From: Vibrio taketomensis
GTDB lineage: Bacteria; Pseudomonadota; Gammaproteobacteria; Enterobacterales; Vibrionaceae
Assembly: GCF_009938165.1 (NCBI RefSeq)
Contig: NZ_AP019649.1
Coordinates: forward strand, 1,116,001-1,180,000
Direction of reading: 5' to 3'
DNA length: 64,000 nt
The notes beneath the pieces are model-generated. The model searched no databases and was not told the origin of the DNA. It worked only from the letters and a program-made list of their open reading frames with translations. The translations under genes were made by a program, and so were the position numbers. Positions 53,108 through 62,416 of this stretch are shown here, piece after piece (position 1 is the stretch's first letter; each line of letters opens with the position of its first letter).

Positions 53108-54436
53108 GTGGCTACAGTTACAACCAATAAACCCCGCGATAACTGGGGGTCTAAATTAGGTTTCGTTATGGCCGCTGCAGGTTCTGCGGTAGGTCTCGGT
53201 AATATTTGGAAATTTCCGTATACAGCAGGTGAAAGTGGGGGCGGCGCATTTGTTGCTATCTACCTACTTTTTGTTATTTTTATCGGCTTTAGCGTGATGC
53301 TAACCGAATTCGCGATTGGTCGTAAAACCGGTGTCTCAGCCGTTGGTGCATTCAAATCGACGGACCGTCGCTGGACGTTTGTCGGTGTCTTGGGGGTGCT
53401 AAGTGGTCTTTTGATCATGGGCTTCTACCCTGTAGTGGGTGGTTGGGCTGTCGCTTACATCTACAAAATAGCCACGGGGCTCCTCAGTACACCTGAAGCG
53501 ATCGGTGACAGCTTCGGTGCCTTTATTTCAGATCCAATTCAGCCGCTATTGTGGATGGGTTTATACCTTTTATTCAACATTTTTGTCGTTATTCGCGGAG
53601 TGTCTGGAGGGATTGAAAAGCGGGCAAAATTCAATGCCGTTGCTATTTATCATTCTTATCATCGTAGCGGCAAAGGTTTGAGCCTACCGGGTGCGATGGC
53701 AGGTTTAGAGTTTTTGTTTAAGCCAGATTTCTCTAAGGTAGACAGCAGTGTGGTTCTTGCTGCTCTTGGTCAAGCATTCTTCTCATTGAGCCTAGGTATG
53801 GCTGTATGATTACCTATGGTAGTTATTTGAGGAAAAAGAAAACTAGAGCAAACGACCGCAATGGTGACGGCAATGGATACGGGCGTAGCGTTGCTTGCGG
53901 GTATCGCAATGTTCCCAGCGATGTTTGCCTTTAGCATGGAACCAGCAGCTGGCCCTGGTTTAGTATTCGTCGTTGTTCCACAACTATTTGCTGAAATGGG
54001 TGGTGTGATTGGCCTATTGCTCGCACTGCTGTTCTTTATTGGTCTTAGCGTTGCAGCATTGACCGTGTTTTCCATTTAATTGATATCGTCAACGGCAGGT
54101 GAACCGGCCCCAAAACTGTTTGATACAGGTGCATTTGATATCTTTGATCTGCTAACGGATAAGATTTTCCTAGCGGTTGGCGGTATGTTTGTGTGTATCT
54201 TTGCGGGTTGGCGCCTCAATCGTGAAGAATTACATAAAGAGATCACTAATGATGGTGAAGTGAAATTCCCACTCTTTGGTCTTTGGTACAACTTGGTTAA
54301 ATTCATCATTCCATTTGCGATTGCAATCGTGGCTTATGCCGGTATCAAAGGCGGGTTTGATGTAGGTAAAGGGGAGATTATGATGTTGGGTGTTGCGATT
54401 ATCGCGCTGACCGCTCTAGTCTCGAAAAAGCTATAA
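53108..54436 (+). pseudogene. Sodium-dependent transporter (NSS/SNF family), multiply broken
   Basis: LeuT-type Na+-coupled amino-acid transporter. GTG at 53108 begins MATVTTNKPRDNWGSKLGFVMAAAGSAVGLGNIWKFPY, the diagnostic TM1. Reconstruction needs single-base additions near 53616-53619, 53632-53634 and 53672-53676 (together they restore the frame across TM5), one near 53800, and two near 53838-53845. An in-frame TAA at 54077 follows ALTVFSI. The segment usually found between ALTSxISLLE and KLFDxGAFD, about 40 residues including TM9, appears absent at that point. The C-terminal helices run to 54436. As written it cannot make a transporter. Confidence 0.85.
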
Positions 54437-54497
54437 CTTGGCTTTAGACCAATAACGTTTACGTATATACTCACGGCTCCTAATAGGGGCCGTTTTC

Positions 54498-55193
54498 ATG
54501 TTTGACATTCTATATACCCACCCAGATTTTCTCATCATCAATAAACATCCTGGTGTGTCAGTGCACAAAGATACTGGCGAGACCATGTTGCTTAATGAAG
54601 TTGCGAAATGCAGCGGTGATTCTCAACTCTATCTTGTGCATCGTTTGGATAAGATGACGTCAGGTATTCTATTGCTGGCGAGAAACGCGCAAGCAGCGAG
54701 TGAGCTTTCTCAGGCCTTCGCTAATCGTCAAGTAGAGAAGTACTATCTGGCGATTGGGGCAAAAAAACCAAAGAAAAAGCAAGGTCTTGTGAGCGGGGAT
54801 ATGGAGCGCTCTCGTCGCTCTGCGTGGAAGTTGGTCAACTCACAACATAACCCTGCAATTACGCAATTTTTTTCGGCGAGCGCCAAACCGGGTGAGCGTC
54901 TGTTTTTATGTAAGCCACACACCGGCAAAACACATCAAATCCGTGTCGCATTGAAATCAGTCGGTTCAGCGATTGTTGGCGACCCAATTTATAACGCAGG
55001 TGACGATGCCGACCGTGGTTATCTGCACGCTTTTGCGTTGGCATTTACCTACCAACAGCAGGCGTATCAATTTTCATGTGATCCTCGTGAACACAGTTTA
55101 CTTGGGCAAAAATGGCAAGATGCAGAGGTTCAAGCAGGTATTGATGCTTGGCTAACGCCTTGGCAACTCGCATGGCCGAACATTAAAAAGTAG
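54498..55193 (+). CDS. RluA-family RNA pseudouridine synthase
   Basis: 231 residues of the RluA type, without an S4 domain. Catalytic Asp in the motif VHRLDKMTSGILLLAR; family segments INKHPGVSVHKD, KPHTGKTHQIRVALKSVGSAIVGDPIYN. The target RNA is not predictable; the small size fits the TIGR01621-type group common in Vibrio and Shewanella. Its stop overlaps the next gene region, so the pair is probably cotranscribed. Confidence 0.9.
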   Translation: MFDILYTHPDFLIINKHPGVSVHKDTGETMLLNEVAKCSGDSQLYLVHRLDKMTSGILLLARNAQAASELSQAFANRQVEKYYLAIGAKKPKKKQGLVSGDMERSRRSAWKLVNSQHNPAITQFFSASAKPGERLFLCKPHTGKTHQIRVALKSVGSAIVGDPIYNAGDDADRGYLHAFALAFTYQQQAYQFSCDPREHSLLGQKWQDAEVQAGIDAWLTPWQLAWPNIKK

Positions 55194-55201
55194 TGACAAT
55201 A

Positions 55202-56137
55202 ATGCAAGCAAATCAAATTCCAGTATTTATTCGCCATGTAGAGCAACAATTGGCGGTGGTGCCAAATGAAGTCCGTCGTTTGTTTCATGGCCGCGGTCAG
55301 CGTTGGCAAGGGCTAGAGCAGTTGACGTGTGATTGGCTAGAAGGGCAGCTCATCGTCAATCTTTTTAAAGCGGCAGACGATGAGTTTTTAGAAGCATTAA
55401 AGCAGGGCTTAAGCGACTTATCACGTAGTGAAGTGTGGCAACAGCGTCAAGGTCAAGTGATCCTACTTCAGCACCGCTATGCAGATGGCACACCGTCAGA
55501 AGTGCTGCTGGGTGAACTAAACCCAAGACCAGTGGTAGAAGAATTGGGTTTAAAATACCAGCTCGATATTGGTCGTAATCAAAACTTTGGTCTGTTTTTA
55601 GATATGCGTTTGGGCCGTGAGTGGGTGCGAGAGCATGCGAAACACGCCAATGTATTGAACCTGTTCGCCTATACGTGTGGTTTTTCGGTTGCAGCGATTG
55701 CTGGTGGTGCAGACCAAGTGGTGAACGTTGATATGGCGAAAGCGTCACTATCCAAAGGTCGCGAAAACCATAAACTTAATGAGCACAACCTCAACCAAGT
55801 GAAGTTTATGGGCCATGATATTTTCAAATCATGGGGCAAAATCAAGAAATCGGGTCCCTATGATCTGATCATTATCGATCCGCCGTCATTCCAAAAGGGC
55901 AGCTTTGCATTAACCAAAGACTACGCCAAGATTTTACGTCGTCTACCCGATTTATTGAGCGAGAAAGGCCAAGTCTTGGCTTGTGTGAATTCACCGGCAG
56001 TGGATTGCAGCTTTTTGATTGATGGAATGGCGGAAGCAGCGCCTGAGCTTACGTTTGTGGAGCGTTTGGCTAACCCAGAAGAGTTTGCCGATATTGACGA
56101 GCAAGCGTCGCTAAAATGTTTGGTGTTTAAGAGATAA
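55202..56137 (+). CDS. Class I SAM-dependent methyltransferase (RlmI/RlmK-like)
   Basis: 311 residues from ATG at 55202 (a GTG at 55193 overlapping the previous stop is an alternative). SAM motif LNLFAYTCGFSVAAIAGGADQVVNVDMAKASL and catalytic-type motif LIIIDPPSFQKG. C-terminal ACVNSPAVDCSFLIDGM. This is the COG1092 group; the PUA domain of RlmI is missing. Together with the upstream pseudouridine synthase, rRNA or tRNA modification is likely. Confidence 0.85.
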   Translation: MQANQIPVFIRHVEQQLAVVPNEVRRLFHGRGQRWQGLEQLTCDWLEGQLIVNLFKAADDEFLEALKQGLSDLSRSEVWQQRQGQVILLQHRYADGTPSEVLLGELNPRPVVEELGLKYQLDIGRNQNFGLFLDMRLGREWVREHAKHANVLNLFAYTCGFSVAAIAGGADQVVNVDMAKASLSKGRENHKLNEHNLNQVKFMGHDIFKSWGKIKKSGPYDLIIIDPPSFQKGSFALTKDYAKILRRLPDLLSEKGQVLACVNSPAVDCSFLIDGMAEAAPELTFVERLANPEEFADIDEQASLKCLVFKR

Positions 56138-56159
56138 TACCGCACTTCCATATTGAACT

Positions 56160-56200
56160 AGCCCCGTCGTTACTATATATAATAATCGCGGGGCTTTTTT
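56160..56200 (+). terminator. Terminator after the methyltransferase gene
   Basis: AGCCCCG / CGGGGCT stem with an AT-rich loop of about 22 bases that is partly self-paired, followed by six T. It lies between convergent genes. Confidence 0.82.
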
Positions 56201-56208
56201 ACACTCAT

Positions 56209-56817
56209 TTATTGTTTTAGCGTGTGGTAGCCGGCCCAAATTCGGGTCGCTGTTGTAAACCAGCAAGCCGCACCATACACATAGGCGATCAGCGCAAAAT
56301 GAGTAGGGAATAGACAAAACAGAACAAAGCAGGCGATGGTTTCAGTGCCTTCCGTTAAACCACTCATGTAATAGAGCGATTTGTTTTGATAGACCGGATT
56401 TTCAATTCCGCGTTTACTCGCCATCACAGCAAAAGCAAGAAAGCTTGAACCGGTGCCAATAAATGAAAAAATCAAAAACGCACCTGCGACGGCATTTTGT
56501 TCAGCATTGGCTAGCACAAACCCAAAGGGTATCAGTGAGTAAAATAGAAAATCCAAACTGATATCGAGAAACCCGCCAGCATCAGTAATGCCTTGAATGC
56601 GGGCAATCGCCCCATCAAGCCCATCACAGATTCGATTGAGCACAATAAACGTTAGAGCTAGCCAGTAATTTTCCAGCGCTAAAGCAGGCAATGCCAAGCA
56701 ACCAATTACAAAACCAACCACCGTAGTTTGGTTGGCGGTAATGCCGCTTTTATTTAGTGCTTTCGCACCAAGGGTTAATGGCGCACGAATAATTTTAATA
56801 CTAAATCTATCAAGCAT
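56209..56817 (-). CDS. ynjF: CDP-alcohol phosphatidyltransferase family protein (YnjF-like)
   Basis: 202 residues. The family signature DGLDGAIARIQGITDAGGFLDISLD carries the D-x2-DG-x2-AR-x8-G-x3-D-x3-D pattern of CDP-alcohol phosphatidyltransferases; about six membrane helices. ATG at 56817 overlaps the ynjD stop by eight bases. In E. coli ynjF sits in the same cluster. Its alcohol substrate is unknown. Confidence 0.88.
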   Translation of the reverse strand: MLDRFSIKIIRAPLTLGAKALNKSGITANQTTVVGFVIGCLALPALALENYWLALTFIVLNRICDGLDGAIARIQGITDAGGFLDISLDFLFYSLIPFGFVLANAEQNAVAGAFLIFSFIGTGSSFLAFAVMASKRGIENPVYQNKSLYYMSGLTEGTETIACFVLFCLFPTHFALIAYVYGAACWFTTATRIWAGYHTLKQ

Positions 56818-57481
56818 GGTCTGGTACAACTTGTGGTTCTAAATGGTTTTGCCATGGCCAGTGCAACACTTGCGCATTGCTTGGCACGTCATCGATATCA
56901 TGGGTGACTAATAATGTCGGTACATTCGCTCGCTGTAATTGTTCAAATACCCAATCTCGAAATTGGCTGCGTAACTCTTTGTCTAATTTGCTAAATGGCT
57001 CATCCAATAGGGCGGCTTGCGGCTTGGCTAACAGCATTCTCAGCAAACTAATGCGAGCACGTTGCCCGCCTGAGATTTGGTCTGGATAAGCGTTAGCCAA
57101 TGCTTCTAATTGAACTTGCTCTAAACATGCCATCGCCTGTTGTTGTCTTTTGATGCCTTTCACTTCGTTAGGGAGAGCAAATGCAAGGTTTTGCCACACG
57201 TTCCAATGAGGAAAAAGCAAATCATCTTGAAACAGAATGCCAATTTGCCGAGCGTGAGGCGCAACGTGATCGAGCGCCTTTTGATTCAGTAGTACTTCTC
57301 CGGTGTAGCGAAAGTCTTGGCTCATGTGGCCGGCAATAAGATTGAGCAACGTGGATTTTCCACAGCCGCTTGGTCCCATCACGGTGAGCACTTGTCCCGG
57401 TTCAATTTGAGCATGGAACTGCTCAAATAACACCTCGCCGTTTGGCTTAGAAACGGTGAGGTTGTTTAGAAATAGAGTCAT
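56810..57481 (-). CDS. ynjD: ABC transporter ATP-binding protein YnjD
   Basis: 223 residues. Walker A GPSGCGKSTLL, signature ISGGQRARISLLR, Walker B AALLDEPFSKLD, H-loop LVTHDID. Similar to the ThiQ/PotA group. Overlaps the permease gene by 35 bases and ynjF by eight. Confidence 0.92.
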   Translation of the reverse strand: MTLFLNNLTVSKPNGEVLFEQFHAQIEPGQVLTVMGPSGCGKSTLLNLIAGHMSQDFRYTGEVLLNQKALDHVAPHARQIGILFQDDLLFPHWNVWQNLAFALPNEVKGIKRQQQAMACLEQVQLEALANAYPDQISGGQRARISLLRMLLAKPQAALLDEPFSKLDKELRSQFRDWVFEQLQRANVPTLLVTHDIDDVPSNAQVLHWPWQNHLEPQVVPDHA

Positions 57482-59144
57482 AGATTGCTCGCTGATTCAT
57501 TAATGGTTTTGAACGTCTTCTGGTAAGTCGACTGAAAAAGAGTGCCATCGTGAAAAACACCAGTGGCAGCAGCGCTTGCCAAAGTGCATAAATGGCGGTT
57601 ACTCGACGGTCAAAGCCGCTCGATAGCGCAACAGCTTCGGTCGTAATGGTCGCGATTCGCCCAGCTCCTAACATAAGTGTGGGTAAATATTGGGCTAAGC
57701 TGACACTGATTCCGACAGCCCAAGCATAAAAAATAGCGGGTAGTAACATACGGAATTTAATCGAAAACAATACATGTAATGGTGACTTACCTAACCAACC
57801 CGCTTTGGTATAGTTTGGGTCATAGCTTTTCCATGGGCCATCAAGGGCTAAGTAGACAAATGGAAAAGCAAAAAAGATGTGCGACCAGATCACCCAAAAC
57901 CAGAAGCGATCTCCAGAGAGGTAGAGCGCAATCACCTGTATGCCAAATAGCATCGACAATTGCGGAATGAGCATAGGCAGGGCGATAACATAATCAGGTA
58001 AGTGCTTTTTACCATTATGTTTATATTCTTGAGCGATCAGTGCTAAAAGCAGCGCTAAAGAGGCAGAAACTAGTGCCAGCAGTACGCTATTTAGTACAAT
58101 TGGCACAATGCCTTGCCATTCAAATTGCCAAAAACGCAGGCTAAACTGAGTTGGTACTAAATCAGGAAAACGCCAGCGCTGCGCAATGCTCCAAATCAGC
58201 AGCAAGGGCACGATACTCACCGCAATTGAAACGGCGGAGCCAAGAATAGTTAACCCCGGCAGCGAAAAGCCCGATCTTCCAGAAAACTGCCAGCGGTTAC
58301 ACCATCGTGTCACCAACCTCTCGGTACCCACAACCAATAACATTAAGCAGCTTGCGAGCACGAATAATGTAATTGCGCCTGCAGAGGCTCTAGGTAATAG
58401 CGCCAAATCAGGGTCGTTAAACCATTGCCAAACGAGTACCGCAAAGGTAGGTGGATTGGATGGGCCAATCACTAAAGCGACATCAACCACGGCAACGCCA
58501 TAGGCAATGACCGCAAAGATGGCAAAGCGCATTTTGCTTAGCCATTGAGGGAAGATGACTTTGAGCCACATTTGCGCTGGAGTATAACCGAGCATGGTAG
58601 CGACTTGATTACTTTGTTCTACCTTTAACTGCTGTAACACAGGAATGCTCATCAAGAGCAAAAATGGCAGCTCTTTCAGTGCTAGAGCGAGTGTTAGCCC
58701 CAAGCCATAAGGATCGTTAACCAGAAGTGGCTGCCTACTGGGATCTGTTTGCCAATCGAATAGCGTAAAAGCGGCACGAGCGATAATCCCAGTTGGCGCC
58801 AACAGAAACGAAAATCCAATCGCAAAAGCGACGTGGGGTAGGGCGAGCAAAGGTGCTAATAGACTTTCCACCTTATGCCAACTTCGGCTTAGCCATAGTC
58901 GTTGCACAATCGCAAAGCTGAATAGCGTCGCAAGTACAGTGCTGACGATAGCGCTAAACAAGGTGATTAGCAGTGACTGTTGCACGCCATGCCAAGCAAA
59001 CATCTGCGCGTACCCATTTGCACTTACCTCGGTCATTGCTAAAGGTGGGATATACCCAAGCGATGAAATTAATACACCGAGTAGACCCGGTGCAATGGGT
59101 AAGCAGCAAACAAGTACGACTAGGCTATAACTCAGTTTTCGCAT
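57447..59144 (-). CDS. ynjC: ABC transporter fused permease YnjC
   Basis: 565 residues, about 12 helices in two ThiP-like permease halves; each half has the EAA-type loop (ATMLGYTPAQMWLKVIFPQW and TKAGWLGKSPLHVLFSIKFRML). Seven bases after ynjB. The C-terminus runs through the start region of ynjD. Confidence 0.92.
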   Translation of the reverse strand: MRKLSYSLVVLVCCLPIAPGLLGVLISSLGYIPPLAMTEVSANGYAQMFAWHGVQQSLLITLFSAIVSTVLATLFSFAIVQRLWLSRSWHKVESLLAPLLALPHVAFAIGFSFLLAPTGIIARAAFTLFDWQTDPSRQPLLVNDPYGLGLTLALALKELPFLLLMSIPVLQQLKVEQSNQVATMLGYTPAQMWLKVIFPQWLSKMRFAIFAVIAYGVAVVDVALVIGPSNPPTFAVLVWQWFNDPDLALLPRASAGAITLFVLASCLMLLVVGTERLVTRWCNRWQFSGRSGFSLPGLTILGSAVSIAVSIVPLLLIWSIAQRWRFPDLVPTQFSLRFWQFEWQGIVPIVLNSVLLALVSASLALLLALIAQEYKHNGKKHLPDYVIALPMLIPQLSMLFGIQVIALYLSGDRFWFWVIWSHIFFAFPFVYLALDGPWKSYDPNYTKAGWLGKSPLHVLFSIKFRMLLPAIFYAWAVGISVSLAQYLPTLMLGAGRIATITTEAVALSSGFDRRVTAIYALWQALLPLVFFTMALFFSRLTRRRSKPLMNQRAIYDSISKQPHRF

Positions 59145-59150
59145 TAATGG

Positions 59151-60293
59151 CTAGTTTCCGTATCGCTCGAGCCATGCTTTTTCTAGTGCGAGTTGCCAAT
59201 TCGGGTGTGGTTCTGCAATAGATTTAAATAGCGTGGTGTTTTTCGCGCTGCCGGTAAGATATTGGTTTTCCAGCACCGATGGATCACCCCAAATATTAAG
59301 ATCGCCTTTACGTGATTGTGCTTCTGGACTGAGGAGGAAGTTAATCACCACTTGCGCTGCTTCTGGAGAATTCGCGTTCCACGGGATAGCAAGAAAGTGG
59401 ATATTGGACAATGCGCCTGACTGCATCGCATAAGCGGCAGTAGTGGGGGCAAGTTTTCCGGTTGCTTGCGCTGAGAACACCGCATTCGGATTAAAGGTAA
59501 TTGCCAAATCCAATTGCCCGTCATCAAGCAATTGAGTCATTTCGGAACTTCCATTCGGGAATTGTTTACCTTGACGCCAAGCGACTTGGTGAAGGCTATC
59601 CAGGTAAGTCCAAAGTGGTTCAGTAACAACTTCAAAATCGCTTTCTGTTACTGGTTTGCTTAATCGAGGATCATTGTTGGTTAACTCAATCAACAGTGCC
59701 TTAAGAAAACTAGTGCCGTGAAACTCAGGTGGACGAGGGTAGCTAATACGATTTGGGAATGCATTCGCATAGCTTAGAAGCTCGGCAAAAGACTTAGGCG
59801 GATTATTTAAAGTCTCGGTATCGTGAATAAATACCAACTGGCCAACACCCCAAGGTGCTTCAAGTCCAAGAGTTGGCTCGGAAAAGTCACTGTCGACAGG
59901 CAAAGACTTATCGACATAGCGCCAGCTCGGTAATTTACTCACAAAGGGACCGTATAGCAGACCATTATGCTTCATGGATTTGAAGTTCTCACCATTAATC
60001 CAAACCATATCTACACTGCCACCACGGTTTTTGCTGGCGGCTTTTTCTGTGATTAAACGAGCCGTGGTTTCGGCAATATCGCTCACTTTGACGTGTTTGA
60101 GCGTTATTCCGTATTTTTGCTGCACCTGTTGAGCCGTCCAACGCAGATAGTTGTTAATTTCTTGGCTACCACCCCAGGCGTGAAAGTAGACAGTTTGACC
60201 TTTTGCCTTGTTGGTAATAGTTTGCCAATCGTCAGTGGCTAACGAGTTGAAAGAAAATAAAAAGCAAGAGAGAAGGATAAACAGCCTTGTCAT
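59151..60293 (-). CDS. ynjB: ABC transporter substrate-binding protein YnjB
   Basis: 380 residues with a signal peptide (MTRLFILLSCFLFSFNSLA). Periplasmic binding protein of the iron/thiamine/polyamine type: TVYFHAWGGSQEINNYLRWTAQQV, VDMVWINGENFKSMK, IPWNANSPEAAQVVINFLLSPEAQ. First gene of ynjBCD-ynjF. The transported compound is unknown to me. Confidence 0.9.
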   Translation of the reverse strand: MTRLFILLSCFLFSFNSLATDDWQTITNKAKGQTVYFHAWGGSQEINNYLRWTAQQVQQKYGITLKHVKVSDIAETTARLITEKAASKNRGGSVDMVWINGENFKSMKHNGLLYGPFVSKLPSWRYVDKSLPVDSDFSEPTLGLEAPWGVGQLVFIHDTETLNNPPKSFAELLSYANAFPNRISYPRPPEFHGTSFLKALLIELTNNDPRLSKPVTESDFEVVTEPLWTYLDSLHQVAWRQGKQFPNGSSEMTQLLDDGQLDLAITFNPNAVFSAQATGKLAPTTAAYAMQSGALSNIHFLAIPWNANSPEAAQVVINFLLSPEAQSRKGDLNIWGDPSVLENQYLTGSAKNTTLFKSIAEPHPNWQLALEKAWLERYGN

Positions 60294-60440
60294 AATGATT
60301 CCTAGTTTAATTAGAGAAAATGGAAGCTAGCTCGTACTAGACCTACCTAAGCTAAGATTTCGTTCATTATGACTGAAAAAATGTTTTTTAGATATTTGTA
60401 GATATTGTTGCTGTTGGGTTGTGAAAATGTGTCACACAAT

Positions 60441-60466
60441 AAAAAAGAGCAGCCTAGAGCTGCTCT
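60441..60466 (-). terminator. Terminator of the META-domain gene
   Basis: Stem GAGCAGC / GCTGCTC with a five-base loop; on the minus strand it is followed by a run of T (A run at 60441-60446). Confidence 0.85.
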
Positions 60467-60504
60467 TCAATAACTAAATCTTCAATGTCTAATGGACTGA
60501 AAGA

Positions 60505-60948
60505 TTATTTCCAATCGCTTAGTTTAAATACTAAAGTGTGCGCTTCATTTTTAAGAACTAGGCCATCTTTAGTTAGAGTCATGTCGCTCCAATCTGAAAG
60601 TGCTTTAGAGAAAGTACTTTCGATATTCATGGTTTCACCCATGCACATCTTCATCGTCATGCCCATTTTTTCGATGCGGAACTGGTTGTCTTTCAGCTCA
60701 GCTTGGCCAAAGTATGTGTTACAGCCAGCGTTGCCGTTTGCTGTCATCTTTTCGCCAACTTCTAGGTTTGGTGCACGTTCACCTTCCTCAACTTGGATTG
60801 CTTTGCCATCAATTTGGACAAGTTCCCAGTTGTGGTGTTGAAGATCTGCTGCTGTAATAGTTTTCACGTCATCACCATTGCTTGCACAAGCGGTCATTAG
60901 AACTGGCAGAGAAAGTGCCGCAACTAACGTTTTTAAACTAAACTTCAT
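60505..60948 (-). CDS. META-domain (HslJ-like) lipoprotein
   Basis: 147 residues from MKFSLKTLVAALSLPVLMTAC, with lipobox LMTAC; an upstream in-frame start would add 11 residues and spoil the signal peptide. META domain landmarks are HNWELVQIDGKAI, NGNAGCNTYFGQAELKDNQFRIEKMGMTMKMCM. In E. coli HslJ is linked to novobiocin resistance and heat shock; here the role is unknown. Single gene. Confidence 0.88.
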   Translation of the reverse strand: MKFSLKTLVAALSLPVLMTACASNGDDVKTITAADLQHHNWELVQIDGKAIQVEEGERAPNLEVGEKMTANGNAGCNTYFGQAELKDNQFRIEKMGMTMKMCMGETMNIESTFSKALSDWSDMTLTKDGLVLKNEAHTLVFKLSDWK

Positions 60949-61177
60949 AGTATTAAACTCCAAAAACAATAAGGTATACACTTATATTTAACAACTTCAA
61001 GAAAGGTTGAGTGTTGTACACCACGATGAATTTTCAACGCCTCTTATTATAGGCAACAAGTTGGTGTTTGTGTCAGTATTTAGTCATAGTTTCTTGATTT
61101 ATTTTTATATTATTGGAGCGCGCTGCACGGTAATTCGCCTTGAAAACTAGGTCGGCTTATGTCGCAAAGGAGTCAGT

Positions 61178-61435
61178 ATGGAGCAATTAGAATTTTTTAC
61201 CGTACCCAGTCCCTGTGTCGGCGTGTGTACTGTGGATGAAAAAGGCTATTGCCAAGGATGTATGCGCCGTAGAGAAGAAAGATTTACTTGGCTGGAAATG
61301 ACACCAAGCCAGCAGCTACATGTTATCAAGCTGTGCCGCCAGCGCTACAGACGGAAAATGCTGGCGGGTAACACAGCCAAAGAACAGTCTCAATCTTCCG
61401 AAGCATCATCTCCGCAGCGAAACCTGTTCGATTGA
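61178..61435 (+). CDS. DUF1289 protein
   Basis: 85 residues. N-terminal cysteine motif SPCVGVCTVDEKGYCQGCMRRREE (four Cys, probably metal binding) followed by the conserved WLEMTP. The C-terminal tail is Ser/Gln-rich. Preceded by AAAGGAG. Function unknown. Confidence 0.88.
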   Translation: MEQLEFFTVPSPCVGVCTVDEKGYCQGCMRRREERFTWLEMTPSQQLHVIKLCRQRYRRKMLAGNTAKEQSQSSEASSPQRNLFD

Positions 61436-61460
61436 GTCTTGTTTGAGGTAAAGACCAAGG

Positions 61461-61682
61461 TTACTTCATTCCCCATTTATCACTGACCCAGCCTCCCGCA
61501 TTATCATCGAAATGACAGCCAGAAAATCGTTGATTGTGCTCGCTATTTTTTTCTACATCAGGTCGTTCATCTAACAGATGTTGGATATAAGCCGCTAAAG
61601 GATCCCCACTGTGCAAACGTTCTTGGCGAACGGCTACTTCTTTAATGATTTGCAGGCGGTAAGAGTTACTAGCACGTTTCAT
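61461..61682 (-). CDS. Small uncharacterised protein (73 residues)
   Basis: MKRASNSYRLQIIKEVAVRQERLHSG at the N-terminus, basic and helical, with a C-terminal FSGCHFDDNAGGWVSDKWGM segment rich in Gly, Asp and Trp. No signal peptide. Convergent with the DUF1289 gene. I do not recognise the family; the ribosome site is weak, but length, composition and gene spacing support a real gene. Confidence 0.65.
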   Translation of the reverse strand: MKRASNSYRLQIIKEVAVRQERLHSGDPLAAYIQHLLDERPDVEKNSEHNQRFSGCHFDDNAGGWVSDKWGMK

Positions 61683-61988
61683 AGCGGAATCCTATTGTTG
61701 TTGAGACCTTAAAAAAATTTAGATCTACTCAGTAGAGGCGTCAATTGATAGATAAGAATTATTTTGAACCAAAGGCAGGTGGATGAAATATTTATGACTA
61801 TTGTTTGACGATAATAGTGAGGAAAACCAGTAGATTAATTGGTTTGGAGGTAATGAAAAGTGCAATAAAAGTTTAATAAAATGAAACCAGCAAGGAAGAG
61901 TCGGTTTATTTTTAGTCGACTAAGTCGTCACCTATATAATTGGGTAATTAGAATGCAAATGGGTGTATATCTTAAATTTCCTACGCAC
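61683..61988. other. Intergenic region, no gene seen
   Basis: About 300 AT-rich bases between two minus-strand genes. It includes the promoter region of the 73-residue gene. No repeat or operator recognised. Confidence 0.45.
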
Positions 61989-62017
61989 AAAAAAACGCCC
62001 GCATATTGAGGCGGGCG
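61989..62017 (-). terminator. Terminator of aspS
   Basis: Stem CGCCCGC / GCGGGCG with an eight-base loop and a seven-T tail on the minus strand, eight bases after the stop codon of the lipoprotein gene. Confidence 0.92.
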
Positions 62018-62024
62018 ATAAATA

Positions 62025-62414
62025 CTAATTTTGTTCGCAGGTGTCTTTTGTAACAAATTCGTCATACATAAGCTGGCCGCGAGTGTTGCGCATCTTGATG
62101 CGATAACTTAAGCCGGCTTCAAGGTTTTGCGTGGTGTCTTTATTGGTGCAATAGTAACGAACGCCTTGCTGCATAACTTGAGCGATAGGTTTCGCTCCAG
62201 CTTGATCTTGATTGTAGATCATCATGATTTCGATACTTGTCCCTTTCGCGTTAGCTCTCATGATAGATAGAGGTCCAGCTTCAAGGGGAAGCTCTGAAGA
62301 CAGAACGCTAGCACGATTACTTGCTAATAACTCCAAATGTTTTTGGTCTGAGTTACTCGCACAACCAGCTAAGGTTGATAGCAAGAGAAAGGCTGAAAAA
62401 ACACCGAATTTCAT
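62025..62414 (-). CDS. aspS: GspS/AspS-like type II secretion pilot lipoprotein
   Basis: 129 residues with a lipobox (STLAGC) after MKFGVFSAFLLL. The mature part has NRASVLSSELPLEAGPLSIMRANAKGTSIEIMMIYN and a pair of cysteines (RYYCTNKD and KDTCEQ) that should form a disulfide, as described for the Vibrio pilotin AspS that carries the T2SS secretin to the outer membrane. It is an orphan, away from any gsp/eps cluster, as in V. cholerae. Assigned by remembered pattern. Confidence 0.65.
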   Translation of the reverse strand: MKFGVFSAFLLLSTLAGCASNSDQKHLELLASNRASVLSSELPLEAGPLSIMRANAKGTSIEIMMIYNQDQAGAKPIAQVMQQGVRYYCTNKDTTQNLEAGLSYRIKMRNTRGQLMYDEFVTKDTCEQN

Positions 62415-62416
62415 AC

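Noticed and set aside
52150..54436. Transposon or integrated element as the cause of the broken cls and NSS genes
   Set aside because: No inverted repeats, target duplications, transposase frames or foreign segments are visible; the damage consists of small indels and one small deletion.
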